Assembly (NCBI RefSeq): GCF_019175365.1
Contig: NZ_CP059572.1
Coordinates: forward strand, 6,324,001-6,388,000
Direction: 5' to 3'
DNA: 64,000 nt
Source of the DNA: Actinomadura graeca
GTDB taxonomy: Bacteria; Actinomycetota; Actinomycetes; Streptosporangiales; Streptosporangiaceae
Part shown: in pieces, positions 1-7,836 of the stretch
Layout of the letters: each line of letters begins with the position of its first letter
How positions within the stretch are numbered: the first letter of the stretch is position 1
Notes under the pieces: generated by a model
Database searches by the model: none
Told to the model about the DNA's origin: nothing
The model's input: the letters and a program-made list of their open reading frames with translations, nothing else
Position numbers and translations under genes: made by a program

Positions 1-110
1 CGGTCGCCGACGACGCCGCGTCCGTCCTGCACGAGGTGACGCTCGGCCTGCGGGACGAGCACCCGGACCGGCCGGATCTGTGGGCGCCCCTCGTCCACAG
101 CGGGCCGTGA
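1..110 (+). CDS. C-terminal end of an unidentified protein (partial)
   Basis: An open frame enters from the left edge and ends at TGA 108-110. Its last 35 codons end in G or C almost without exception, which is the coding signature of this genome. The visible tail ends ...WAPLVHSGP. Nothing in it identifies a family. It converges on the XRE/cupin gene with only 8 bases between the two stops. Confidence 0.6.
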   Translation, partial: VADDAASVLHEVTLGLRDEHPDRPDLWAPLVHSGP

Positions 111-118
111 CCGCCGGG

Positions 119-691
119 TCAGGGCATGTGGGGGTGCGGGGTGTCGTGATCGCCGCGGTCGTCGCAGAGCATGAGCAGGATCGTGGCGCGTTCCGGGCCG
201 AGCGAGCGGACCTTGTGCGGGTTCGTGGCCTTGAAGTAGACGGAGTCGCCCGGCTCCAGCGTGATGGAGCGGGACGGGAAGAGGAGCTCGGCGCGCCCCC
301 GGTGCACGAACAGGAACTCCTCGCCCGGATGGTCCCGGAAGGGGACGGGACCGGCGTCGTGCGGCGGGTACAGCATGAACGGCGTCATCCGCTTGGTGCT
401 GGCCTGGAGCGCGATGCCCTCGTAGCGTGACCCGGCCTCGTCGTCGGGCGTGAGCGGCCGCCGCTCACCGGCCCGGGTCACGGTGACGTCGGCGAGCTGC
501 TCCGCGTCGACGAACAGGCTGTCGAGGGAGATGCCGAGGGCGCGGGCGAGCGCGGCGCTGACGGCGATGGACGGCGTGCTCTGGCCGCGCTCGACCTTGG
601 ACAGGTAGCTCTTGGTCACGCCGGCGCGCTCGGCGAGGGCCTCCAGCGTCATGAGCCGCTCCTTGCGCAGCTCCCGCACCCGATTGATCAC
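119..691 (-). CDS. XRE-family regulator with C-terminal cupin domain
   Basis: This 190-residue protein has an N-terminal helix-turn-helix of the XRE/HipB type (about residues 4-58, with the typical TKSYLSKVERG recognition-helix stretch) and a C-terminal cupin of about residues 105-180 (HPGEEFLFVHRG and LEPGDSVYF motifs). Such HTH-cupin proteins usually sense a small metabolite and repress or activate an adjacent operon. The gene is divergent from the class II aldolase/DapA-family pair. The 168-base gap holds a palindrome and an inverted repeat over the -10 box of the divergent promoter, so control of that pair, and autoregulation, is the natural inference. Ligand unknown. Confidence 0.9.
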   Translation of the reverse strand: MINRVRELRKERLMTLEALAERAGVTKSYLSKVERGQSTPSIAVSAALARALGISLDSLFVDAEQLADVTVTRAGERRPLTPDDEAGSRYEGIALQASTKRMTPFMLYPPHDAGPVPFRDHPGEEFLFVHRGRAELLFPSRSITLEPGDSVYFKATNPHKVRSLGPERATILLMLCDDRGDHDTPHPHMP

Positions 692-759
692 CGTGGCCGC
701 CTTTCACGCCGCTCCGCGGGCCCGGTGACGGCCCGGCGGACATCCAAGTATGGCGTCCT

Positions 760-839
760 GGGGACATGTCCCCATCAGGGGCGTCCCGCCGGCCCCTTGG
801 TGAAGGAAACCTTGTGTCATATAGTGGTCGAAGTTTCCT
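760..839. promoter_or_regulatory. Divergent promoter with two dyad operators
   Basis: A perfect 14-base palindrome GGGGACATGTCCCC lies at 760-773. A candidate promoter for the plus-strand aldolase has -35 TTGGTG (797-802), a 17-base spacer and -10 TATAGT (820-825). The arms AGGAAAC (804-810) and GTTTCCT (833-839) form an inverted repeat spanning the -10 box. Binding by the neighbouring XRE/cupin protein is inferred from position only. Confidence 0.55.
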
Positions 840-859
840 CACCTGGAAAGGGAGCGGAC

Positions 860-1657
860 ATGGCATCGACACTGCGCGACACGAAGGACACCGTCGTCGG
901 CCGCGCCGAACGGCAGATGCGCGAGCACTTCGGCGACTCCACGCTGACCGTCCGGCAGAAGCTGGCGCTGACCTGCCGCATCCTGTTCGACGGCGGCCAC
1001 GACTCCGGCCTCGCCGGGCAGATCACCGCCCGCGGCCCGCGGGAGGGCACCTACCACACCCAGCGGCTCGGCCTCGGCTTCGACGAGATCACCGAGGAGA
1101 ACCTGCTGCTCGTCGACGAGGACCTGAACGTCCTCGAAGGGCAGGGCATGCCCAACCCGGCGAACCGGTTCCACTCCTGGATCTACCGTGCGCGCGAGGA
1201 CGTCAACTGCATCGTCCACACGCACTCGCTGCACACCGCCGCCCTCGCCATGCTGGAGGTGCCGCTGATGGTCTCCCAGATGGACACCACGCCCCTCTAC
1301 GAGGACTGCGCCTTCCTCAAGGACTGGCCGGGCATCCCCGTCGGCAACGAGGAGGGCGAGATCATCTCGGCCGCGCTCGGCGACAAGCGGGCGATCCTGC
1401 TCGCCCACCACGGCCAGCTCGTGACGGGCGCAAGTGTCGAGGAGGCGTGCCACCTGGCGATCCTCATCGAGCGCGCGGCCCGGCTCCAGCTCCTCGCCAT
1501 GGCGGCGGGCACCATCCGGCCGCTGCCGCCCGAGCTGGCCCGCGAGGCCCACGACTGGACGTCCAGCGAACGGCGCAACCAGGCCAACTTCGCCTACTAC
1601 GCGCGCCGCGCCCTGCGCGCCCACCCCGACTGCGTCGCCGAGGGGACGGAGATCTGA
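860..1657 (+). CDS. Class II aldolase/adducin family protein
   Basis: A 265-residue protein of the class II aldolase (fuculose-1-phosphate aldolase, RhaD/AraD) fold. Zinc-binding His120 and His122 lie in the VHTHSLHTAAL segment, and a third histidine lies in the later AHHGQLVTG motif. The family cleaves or decarboxylates phosphorylated or small hydroxy acids, often with zinc; the substrate cannot be read from sequence. The ATG at 860 is preferred to an upstream in-frame start because GGAAAGGGAG sits just in front and the promoter -10 lies at 820-825. Its stop overlaps the next start by one base (TGATG), so it is co-translated with the DapA-family gene, suggesting a two-step carbon-acid pathway controlled by the divergent XRE/cupin regulator. 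Confidence 0.88.
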   Translation: MASTLRDTKDTVVGRAERQMREHFGDSTLTVRQKLALTCRILFDGGHDSGLAGQITARGPREGTYHTQRLGLGFDEITEENLLLVDEDLNVLEGQGMPNPANRFHSWIYRAREDVNCIVHTHSLHTAALAMLEVPLMVSQMDTTPLYEDCAFLKDWPGIPVGNEEGEIISAALGDKRAILLAHHGQLVTGASVEEACHLAILIERAARLQLLAMAAGTIRPLPPELAREAHDWTSSERRNQANFAYYARRALRAHPDCVAEGTEI

Positions 1658-2577
1658 TGGCGGCGCCGCCGGTCGCGGGGATCATCGGCTACCCCGTCAC
1701 GCCCTTCGCGCCGGAAACCGGCGACCTCGACCTGGAACGGCTCCGCGGGCTGACCGCCGAGCTGGTGGACGGCGGCTGCCACGCCGTCGCGCCGCTCGGC
1801 AGCACCGGGGAGAGCGCCTACCTCAGTGACGCCGAATGGGACGCCGTCTGCGAGACGACGCTGGAGACCGTCGCGGGCCGGGTCCCGACGGTGGTCGGCG
1901 TCTCGCACTGGAGCACCGGGACCGCCGTCCGCCGCGCCCGCCTCGCCGAGCGTCACGGCGCCACCGCGATCATGGTGCTGGCGCAGAAGTACTGGCAGCT
2001 CACCGAGGACGAGCTGGAACGCCATTTCGCGGCCGTCGCGGAGGCGACCGGCCTGCCGGTCATGCTCTACAACAACCCGGCCACCAGCGGCGTCGACCTG
2101 ACGCCGCCGACCGTCGTCGCCCTCGCCCGGAGGATCCCCGCGATCACGATGGTGAAGGAGAGCTCCGGCGAGGTCGCGCGCTTCCGCGAGATCCTGGAAC
2201 TGTCCGAGGGGACGCTGTCGGTCTACAACGGCAGCAACCCGGTGGCGCTGGAGGCGTTCCGGGCGGGCGCGTCCGGCTGGTGCACCGCGGCGCCGTGCCT
2301 GCTCCCGCGGTGGTGCCTGGACCTGCACACGGCCGCGCTGCACGGGCCGCCCGAGCGGGCCGACGCGCTGCTGGAGGCGCTGCTGCCGTTCCTGAAGCTC
2401 ATCGTCGACCGGGGGCTGCCCCGGACGATCAAGGCGGGGCTGGAGATCCAGGGCCGGCACGCGGGCCCGCCGCGTCCGCCGCTGCGCCCGCTGCCGGAGG
2501 CGGACGCCGGGCGCCTGCGCGAGCTGCTCGAACGCCTCGACGCCCACCCGCTGACCACGGCGGCCGCCCCAGGCTGA
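1657..2577 (+). CDS. DapA/DHDPS-superfamily aldolase or hydrolyase
   Basis: A 306-residue TIM-barrel enzyme of the dihydrodipicolinate synthase/N-acetylneuraminate lyase family. The GSTGE substrate-carboxylate loop is at residues 48-52, the catalytic Tyr138 in LYNNPATSG, and the Schiff-base Lys167 in MVKESSG. This superfamily condenses or cleaves pyruvate-type keto acids. Coupling to a class II aldolase argues for catabolism rather than lysine biosynthesis, although the exact reaction is unknown. The start overlaps the upstream stop by one base. The C-terminus carries a proline-rich loop near residues 270-280 that is not diagnostic. Confidence 0.88.
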   Translation: MAAPPVAGIIGYPVTPFAPETGDLDLERLRGLTAELVDGGCHAVAPLGSTGESAYLSDAEWDAVCETTLETVAGRVPTVVGVSHWSTGTAVRRARLAERHGATAIMVLAQKYWQLTEDELERHFAAVAEATGLPVMLYNNPATSGVDLTPPTVVALARRIPAITMVKESSGEVARFREILELSEGTLSVYNGSNPVALEAFRAGASGWCTAAPCLLPRWCLDLHTAALHGPPERADALLEALLPFLKLIVDRGLPRTIKAGLEIQGRHAGPPRPPLRPLPEADAGRLRELLERLDAHPLTTAAAPG

Positions 2578-2641
2578 CGCCGCACCGCCGGAGTCCTACG
2601 CGACACTCGTGCGGATGATCGGCTCACCGCTGGGAGGCGCG

Positions 2642-3337
2642 ATGACGGAGGAACCGGCAGGCGGCATGGTCGAGGACGTCCGGCTGGCCATCTACCGCGG
2701 CTTCGCGGAGGAGGGGAGCGCGCTTCGGCCCGGCGAGATCGCGGCGCACCTGGGGATCACCGCGGACGAGGTCAGGCGCGCGATGCGGGCCCTCCACGCG
2801 AGCCGCGACATCGTGCTGGACGCCGAGGACGGCGACCGCGTCGTCCTGGCGCACCCGTTCACGTCCGTCCCGCTCGGTTTCTCCGTCATGGGCCGGGACA
2901 CGCTGTGGTGGGGCGGCTGCGCCTGGGACTCCTTCGCCATGCCGCACCTCCTCCCGGACGAGCCGGAGGTCCTGGTCGCCACGCGCTGCCCGGCCTGCGG
3001 CACCGCGCACGCCTGGGCCGTCGGACGCGACGCGCCTCCGTCCGGTGGGCAGGTCGCCCACTTCCTCACCCCCGTCCAGCGGGTCTGGGACGACGTCGTG
3101 CGCTCGTGCGCGAACCAGCGGCTGTTCTGCTCGGACGACTGCGTCCGCGCGTGGCTGGAGCGGACGGGCCACGAGCACGGCTACACGATGGACCTGGCGA
3201 CGCTGTGGCGGCTCGCGCGGAACTGGTACACCGGGCGCCTGGAGCGCGGCTACCGGCGCCGCGAGCCGTCCGCCGCGTCCGCCTACTTCGCGGAGGTCGG
3301 CCTGCGCGGGCCGTTCTGGGGCCTGCCCGCCCGGTAG
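2642..3337 (+). CDS. MerB-like (alkylmercury lyase family) protein
   Basis: A 231-residue protein. The N-terminal part (about 10-75) is a winged-helix-like region and the C-terminal part matches the organomercurial lyase fold. Cys93-x-x-Asp96 in GGCAWDSF matches the catalytic Cys/Asp pair of MerB (Cys96/Asp99 in the plasmid R831b enzyme), and Cys163 in LFCSDDC sits where the second catalytic cysteine is expected. An extra CPAC pair (116-119) is present. MerB protonolyses carbon-mercury bonds, but no merA, merR or merT is nearby, so mercury detoxification is not assured; many actinomycete relatives are uncharacterised. The ATG at 2642, preceded by GGAGGC, is chosen over a GTG at 2609. Confidence 0.75.
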   Translation: MTEEPAGGMVEDVRLAIYRGFAEEGSALRPGEIAAHLGITADEVRRAMRALHASRDIVLDAEDGDRVVLAHPFTSVPLGFSVMGRDTLWWGGCAWDSFAMPHLLPDEPEVLVATRCPACGTAHAWAVGRDAPPSGGQVAHFLTPVQRVWDDVVRSCANQRLFCSDDCVRAWLERTGHEHGYTMDLATLWRLARNWYTGRLERGYRRREPSAASAYFAEVGLRGPFWGLPAR

Positions 3338-3437
3338 TCCCGCTTCCGGGGGACCATTCGGGCAACCTGCCGATCCGTGGCCCCGGACCGCGAGGGCCGA
3401 CCTCGCCGACCGGACGGGCAATTCACGCGAAGTCGCT

Positions 3438-3500
3438 TGTCGGCCCTACTGTACACACGTACGATGGCGGCGATCCGATCATCATTGGACACGTGTACAG
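3438..3500 (+). promoter_or_regulatory. TetR promoter with inverted repeat
   Basis: A candidate promoter has -35 TTGTCG (3438-3443), a 16-base spacer and -10 TACGAT (3460-3465). The perfect inverted repeat CTGTACAC (3449-3456) and GTGTACAG (3493-3500) flanks the -10 box and the ribosome-binding region. This is what an autoregulated TetR gene would need, but the binding is inferred. Confidence 0.45.
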
Positions 3501-3516
3501 GCTGGTGGAAGCGGAG

Positions 3517-4155
3517 ATGGGGGAGGACGCCCCGGAAGAGACGACGTGGGTGCGGATCAGGGACGCGGCGCTGGCGCAGTTCGCCGAGCACGGGGAGCGG
3601 GGCGCCACGATCAGGGGCATCGCCAAGGCCGCCGAGGTCTCGCCCGCGCTGGTCCAGCACTACTTCGGCACGAAGGAGAGCCTGCGGCAGGCGTGCGACG
3701 AGTACGCGATCGAGGTGTTCCGCCGCGCCGAGCACGAGGCGCTCGACGGCGGGATGGGCGACCCCGGGTTCATGGCCGTCGCGATGCGGGCGGGCGTCGC
3801 GATCCGGCGCTACCTCGCGCGCGTATTGGTCGACGGCTCGCCGAGGGCCGCGGCGCTCTTCGACGACGCGGTCGCCCTCAACAAGGAACTGCTCCAGCGG
3901 GACGACCCGGGCATGTCCAAGCCCACCACCGACGATCTGCACGCCTATTCGGCGGTGATGATGGGCATGGGATTCGGCCTGGTCGTCCTGCACGAGCACA
4001 TGTCCCGGGTGCTGGGCGCCGACACCCTCTCGCCCGCCGGATACCGGCGGCTCGCCCTGGCCGCGCTCGACGTCCACATGGACGTCCTGCTCTCCGAGGA
4101 GCTCGCCGAGCAGGCGCGCGCCTCCCTGAAGGACCTGCCGGACGACGAGACCTGA
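3517..4155 (+). CDS. TetR/AcrR family transcriptional regulator
   Basis: A 212-residue regulator. The N-terminal TetR helix-turn-helix (about 10-58) contains FAEHGERGATIRGIAKAAEVS followed by VQHYFGTKESL, the classic recognition helix and following aromatic stretch. The C-terminal ligand domain is unassigned. The ATG at 3517, with GGTGGAAG upstream, is preferred to a GTG at 3493 that lies inside an inverted-repeat half-site. It stands between a MerB-like gene and a membrane sulfatase-like gene, both on the same strand, and could control either; the operator-like repeat upstream suggests at least autoregulation. Confidence 0.88.
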   Translation: MGEDAPEETTWVRIRDAALAQFAEHGERGATIRGIAKAAEVSPALVQHYFGTKESLRQACDEYAIEVFRRAEHEALDGGMGDPGFMAVAMRAGVAIRRYLARVLVDGSPRAAALFDDAVALNKELLQRDDPGMSKPTTDDLHAYSAVMMGMGFGLVVLHEHMSRVLGADTLSPAGYRRLALAALDVHMDVLLSEELAEQARASLKDLPDDET

Positions 4156-4283
4156 CCCCCGTCGCGGCCCGCGCCGCCCGACCTCGCGAGGATCTTGCTT
4201 GCGGGGGACGGCGCGTCGGTTGAACCGGCCGAGTATTCGGTGACGTACTCAAGGTGGTGAAGGGGTCATCTGCGGGGGGCGCG

Positions 4284-5960
4284 ATGAAGACGGAACACCC
4301 GGACACCGCCGAGGGCCAGGACGCCACGGCGGTCCTGGACGCCGGGGAGGGACAGGCGGCGGGCAGATCCCGGGCACGCCGGGTCTGGGGGCGGGTCGTC
4401 ACCGGGCTGGCGTGCGCGTTCGTCTTCGCCGCCCTGGTCGTTCCCAGCGAGTTCGCACGGCTCACGCCCGGGGCGCTGCTGCGCGTGCCGGTGGAGGGGA
4501 TCGTCGGCGCGGTGGTCCTGGTCGTGCTGCCGCCGCGGCCGCGCCGGGTGGTGGCGGCGGTGGCGGGCGCCCTGCTCGGGCTGCTGACGATCGTGAAGGT
4601 CGTGGACGTGGGCTTCGACGCCGTCCTCGTCCGGCCGTTCGACCTCGTCCTGGACTGGGTGCTGCTGCGCCCGGCGGTGGAGTTCCTCGACACCTCGCTC
4701 GGCCGGGGCGGCGCCGTCGCCGCGATCGCCGGGGTGGTCGTGCTCGCCGTCGCCGTGCTCGTCCTCATGACGCTGTCGGTCATGCGGCTGAGCCGTCTCG
4801 CGGCCGGGTACCGGCGGCAGACCGTGGGCGGGGCGGCGGCCCTGTGGACGGCGTGGCTGGCGTGCGCGGCGCTCGGCGCCCACCTCGTCCCGGGGGTGCC
4901 GATCGCGTCCGGGGGGACGGCGGTGCTGGCCTTCGACCACGCCCGCGAGGTGCGGACGAGCCTGCTGGACGAGAAGGTGTTCGCCAAGGAGGCGTCCAAG
5001 GACGCCTACCGCGGCACGCCCGGGAACCGGCTGCTGACGGGCCTGCGCGGCAAGGACGTCGTGCTCGCCTACGTCGAGAGCTACGGGCGGGACGTGATCG
5101 AGGACCCGCAGTACGCGCCGCAGGTGGACGCGGTGCTGGACGCCGGGACGAAGCGGCTGCGCGCCGCCGGGTTCTCGGCCCGCAGCGGGTTCCTCACCTC
5201 GCCGACGGCGGGCGGGGGGAGCTGGCTGGCGCACGCGACGCTGCTGTCGGGGCTGTGGATCGACAACCAGCAGCGGTACCGGACGCTGGTCGGCAGCGAC
5301 CGCCTCACCCTCAACCGCGCCTTCCAGCGGGCGCGGTGGCGGACGGCGGCGGCGATGCCCGCCCTCGTCCGGACCTGGCCGGAGGGCGGCTTCTTCGGCT
5401 ACGACAAGGTCTACGACTCCCGGAACATCGGCTACCACGGGCCCCGGTTCAGCTACGCGACGATGCCCGACCAGTACACGCTCTCGGCCATCCAGCGGTC
5501 CGAGCGGGCGCGGACGGAGCCGGTGATGGTGGAGACGGCGCTGGTGTCGAGTCACGCGCCGTGGGCGTCGATCCCGCGGCTGGTCGACTGGAAGGACGTC
5601 GGGGACGGCTCGGTCTTCGACCCCATGGTCACCGACGAGAACCCGCCGTGGCCCGCGCACATCCGCGAGGAGTACCGGCGCTCCATCGAGTACTCGCTGA
5701 ACAGCCTCATCTCGTACGTGCGGGCCTACGGCGACGACGATCTCGTGCTGGTCTTCCTCGGCGACCACCAGCCCGCCTCGACGATCACGGGGCCGGGCGC
5801 CGGGCGGGACGTGCCGATCACCGTGGTCGCCCGCGACCGCCGGGTCCTGGACCGGATCTCCGGATGGGGCTGGCAGGACGGCCTCAGGCCCGGGCCGGAC
5901 GCCCCGGTGTGGCCGATGAGCGCGTTCCGCGACAAGTTCCTCGCCGCGTTCGGATCATGA
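4284..5960 (+). CDS. Membrane-anchored sulfatase/phosphoglycerol transferase-like protein
   Basis: A 558-residue protein. Hydrophobic segments near residues 37-54, 70-84, 89-106, 143-165 and 182-202 anchor it, followed by a large extracytoplasmic alkaline-phosphatase-fold domain from about 255. The metal-ligand glutamate is probably Glu265 in LAYVESYG, a candidate nucleophile Thr319 lies in HATLLSG, and the FLGDHQPAS motif near the end supplies Asp/His ligands. This arrangement resembles LtaS-type polyglycerolphosphate synthases and related sulfatases that modify cell-envelope glycans. The ATG at 4284 with a G-rich Shine-Dalgarno is preferred to tandem GTG codons at 4254 and 4257. Substrate unknown; a role in wall-polymer decoration is inference. 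Confidence 0.78.
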   Translation: MKTEHPDTAEGQDATAVLDAGEGQAAGRSRARRVWGRVVTGLACAFVFAALVVPSEFARLTPGALLRVPVEGIVGAVVLVVLPPRPRRVVAAVAGALLGLLTIVKVVDVGFDAVLVRPFDLVLDWVLLRPAVEFLDTSLGRGGAVAAIAGVVVLAVAVLVLMTLSVMRLSRLAAGYRRQTVGGAAALWTAWLACAALGAHLVPGVPIASGGTAVLAFDHAREVRTSLLDEKVFAKEASKDAYRGTPGNRLLTGLRGKDVVLAYVESYGRDVIEDPQYAPQVDAVLDAGTKRLRAAGFSARSGFLTSPTAGGGSWLAHATLLSGLWIDNQQRYRTLVGSDRLTLNRAFQRARWRTAAAMPALVRTWPEGGFFGYDKVYDSRNIGYHGPRFSYATMPDQYTLSAIQRSERARTEPVMVETALVSSHAPWASIPRLVDWKDVGDGSVFDPMVTDENPPWPAHIREEYRRSIEYSLNSLISYVRAYGDDDLVLVFLGDHQPASTITGPGAGRDVPITVVARDRRVLDRISGWGWQDGLRPGPDAPVWPMSAFRDKFLAAFGS

Positions 5961-6010
5961 AACCGTGCAGGCGGCCCAGGCCGCGGCAGGTCCCCCCGTG
6001 GCGCTGCGCG

Positions 6011-6082
6011 TCCGGCGCCGCGTCGGGCACGCTGTCCGGCGCCGCGTCGGGCACCGTATCGGGCGCCGCGTCGGGCGTCCCG
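6011..6082. repeat. Three tandem copies of a 24-base repeat
   Basis: Three direct 24-base units begin at 6011, 6035 and 6059, each with the core GGCGCCGCGTCGGGC. The first two differ only in the last four bases; the third is more diverged. The array lies in the 132-base gap between the convergent sulfatase-like and AraC genes and outside both reading frames. GGCGCC in each unit is self-complementary, so the array can fold. Confidence 0.8.
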
Positions 6083-6092
6083 CCGTCCCGGG

Positions 6093-7031
6093 TCAGGAGA
6101 GGGTACGGGCCTCGGTGGGGGTACGTCCGAAACGCGCGCGGAAGTGCCGGGCGAAGTGGGCCTGGCTGGAGAATCCCCACCGGTAGGCGATGTCGGCGAT
6201 GGTGGTTCCGGAGGCACCCGGGGCGCTGAGGTCGTCGTGGGCGCGCTGGAGGCGGCGTTCCAGGATGTGCCTGGCCGGGGTGGTGCCCGCGGACTCGAAG
6301 ATCCGCCCGAGGTGCCGGACGGACACCCCCATCACCCCCGCGACCTGGCCGGGGGTGAGGCAGGCGTCGTGCAGATGCCGCTCGATGTAGTCCTTCGCGA
6401 TGATCAGCTGGGTCTGGTAGGCGGCGGGGGCGGGCCGCCCGCCGGACCGGCCCTCGGCCAGCAGCCTGATCAGGTCCAGGACGGTGCCGCGCGCGCCGGA
6501 GCCGGGGTTCTCCAGGACGGCGCGCAGCGCCACGATCAGCTCGCCCTCCCGGGCCGTGCCGCGGCCGAAGAGCATGGGGGCGGGGACGCCGCCCGCCATG
6601 CACTCCTCGACGAACCGGTCGCGGGGGATGTCGACGAGGAACTGCCGCATGGTCGAGGAGAACCCGAACAGGTACGGCCGCCGCGTGTCGTACACCACGA
6701 GGTCCCCGGCGGTCGCGGCGAGGCAGCCGTTCTCGTGCAGGAAGACCGCCTCGCCCTTGACCAGCAGGGTCGCGAACACCGAGTCCTTCGGCGCGGACTT
6801 GGCGACCTGCGGGGTCCGCTCGACGGCGTGCGCGTTGCCGCTGATCTCGGCCAGCCGGACGTCGTCGAGCTGGAAGTTGGCCTGCCGCGCCAGCAGCCCC
6901 CGCTCGGAGTAGGACGTGCAGGACAGCCCGACCAGCGCCCTGCGGTTGTACTCCTCCCAGAACTCGATGCGCTCGCGCGGATCGATGTCCTCGGTGGTCG
7001 CGTGGCTGGTCATGAGTGCGGGTGCCGGCAT
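6093..7031 (-). CDS. AraC family regulator with AraC-type ligand domain
   Basis: A 312-residue protein. The N-terminal cupin-like ligand domain (about 40-180, with the DTRRPYLFGFS strand) resembles the AraC-binding-like domain of ThcR/AlkS-type regulators. The C-terminal double helix-turn-helix (about 208-310) has VAGVMGVSVRHLGRIFE and IADIAYRWGFSSQAHFARHFRARFG. The start at 7031 is preceded by GGGGAGGAG. It lies immediately downstream of, and on the same strand as, the cupin/MFS/alcohol dehydrogenase/SDR operon, which it probably activates. Confidence 0.9.
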   Translation of the reverse strand: MPAPALMTSHATTEDIDPRERIEFWEEYNRRALVGLSCTSYSERGLLARQANFQLDDVRLAEISGNAHAVERTPQVAKSAPKDSVFATLLVKGEAVFLHENGCLAATAGDLVVYDTRRPYLFGFSSTMRQFLVDIPRDRFVEECMAGGVPAPMLFGRGTAREGELIVALRAVLENPGSGARGTVLDLIRLLAEGRSGGRPAPAAYQTQLIIAKDYIERHLHDACLTPGQVAGVMGVSVRHLGRIFESAGTTPARHILERRLQRAHDDLSAPGASGTTIADIAYRWGFSSQAHFARHFRARFGRTPTEARTLS

Positions 7032-7089
7032 GGTGCGCTCCTCCCCGGGCTCTGGCTGGTCCTTGAAGGAGCCTATGCGCTGATGAGGG

Positions 7090-7836
7090 TCATACGGCCA
7101 GGTAGCCTCCGTCCACCGGAAGGATCGCGCCGTTGACGTAGGACGCGGCGGGGGAGCACAGGAAGGCCGTGGCGGCGGCCACCTCGCGCGGCCGCCCGTA
7201 CCGTCCGAACGGTATCCGGGCGAGGACGGCCTCGGCGGCGGGCGGGTCGTCCATCAGGCCCCGGGCCAGCGGGGTGACGACGAATCCGGGGGCGACCGCG
7301 TTCACCCGGACGCCGTCGGCGGCGTACTCGGCCGCCAGGGACCGGGTGAGCTGGGAGATCCCGCCCTTGCTGGCGCTGTAGGCGGGCCGGTCGCGGCTGC
7401 CGGTGAAGGCGAACATCGACGAGATGTTCACGATCGACCCCCGCCCCCCGTCGCCGTCCCGCGCGAGGGCGGGCCGGGCGGCCTGGCAGGCGATCATGGT
7501 GGCGGTCAGGTTGATCTCCAGGACGCGGCGCCAGCGCTCCAGGTCGTACTCGTCCCGGTCGTGGCTGACGCCCGCGCAGTTCACCAGCATGTCCAGGCCG
7601 CCGGTGTCGGCGATCAGCCCGGTCAGCCCGCCGCCGTCCAGCACGTCGTGCTCCACCACCAGGACGCCCGGGTGGCGGGGCAGCTCCTCGTCGTCGGCGG
7701 GGCGCAGGCCGAGGGCGGTGACCTCGGCGCCCAGCTCGGCGAACAGCACGGCGGTGGCGGCGCCGATCCCGGACGTGCCGCCGGTCACGAACGCCCGCCG
7801 CCCGGCGAACAGCCCCGGCTCGAATCCCTCGGTCAT
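7090..7836 (-). CDS. SDR family oxidoreductase
   Basis: A 248-residue classical short-chain dehydrogenase. It has TGGTSGIG (18-25) for NAD(P) binding, NCAG (86-89), the active-site Asn109, Ser140 and Tyr153-x-x-x-Lys157 (YSASK), and a complete C-terminus. It probably oxidises or reduces a secondary alcohol or ketone. Its start overlaps the stop of the alcohol dehydrogenase (ATGA), so it is the last gene of the four-gene operon. Confidence 0.92.
   Translation of the reverse strand: MTEGFEPGLFAGRRAFVTGGTSGIGAATAVLFAELGAEVTALGLRPADDEELPRHPGVLVVEHDVLDGGGLTGLIADTGGLDMLVNCAGVSHDRDEYDLERWRRVLEINLTATMIACQAARPALARDGDGGRGSIVNISSMFAFTGSRDRPAYSASKGGISQLTRSLAAEYAADGVRVNAVAPGFVVTPLARGLMDDPPAAEAVLARIPFGRYGRPREVAAATAFLCSPAASYVNGAILPVDGGYLAV

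Noticed and set aside
766..1656. In-frame upstream extension of the DapA-family gene across the aldolase
   Set aside because: The frame is low-complexity Arg/Pro-rich and overlaps a certain gene; the true start is ATG 1657.
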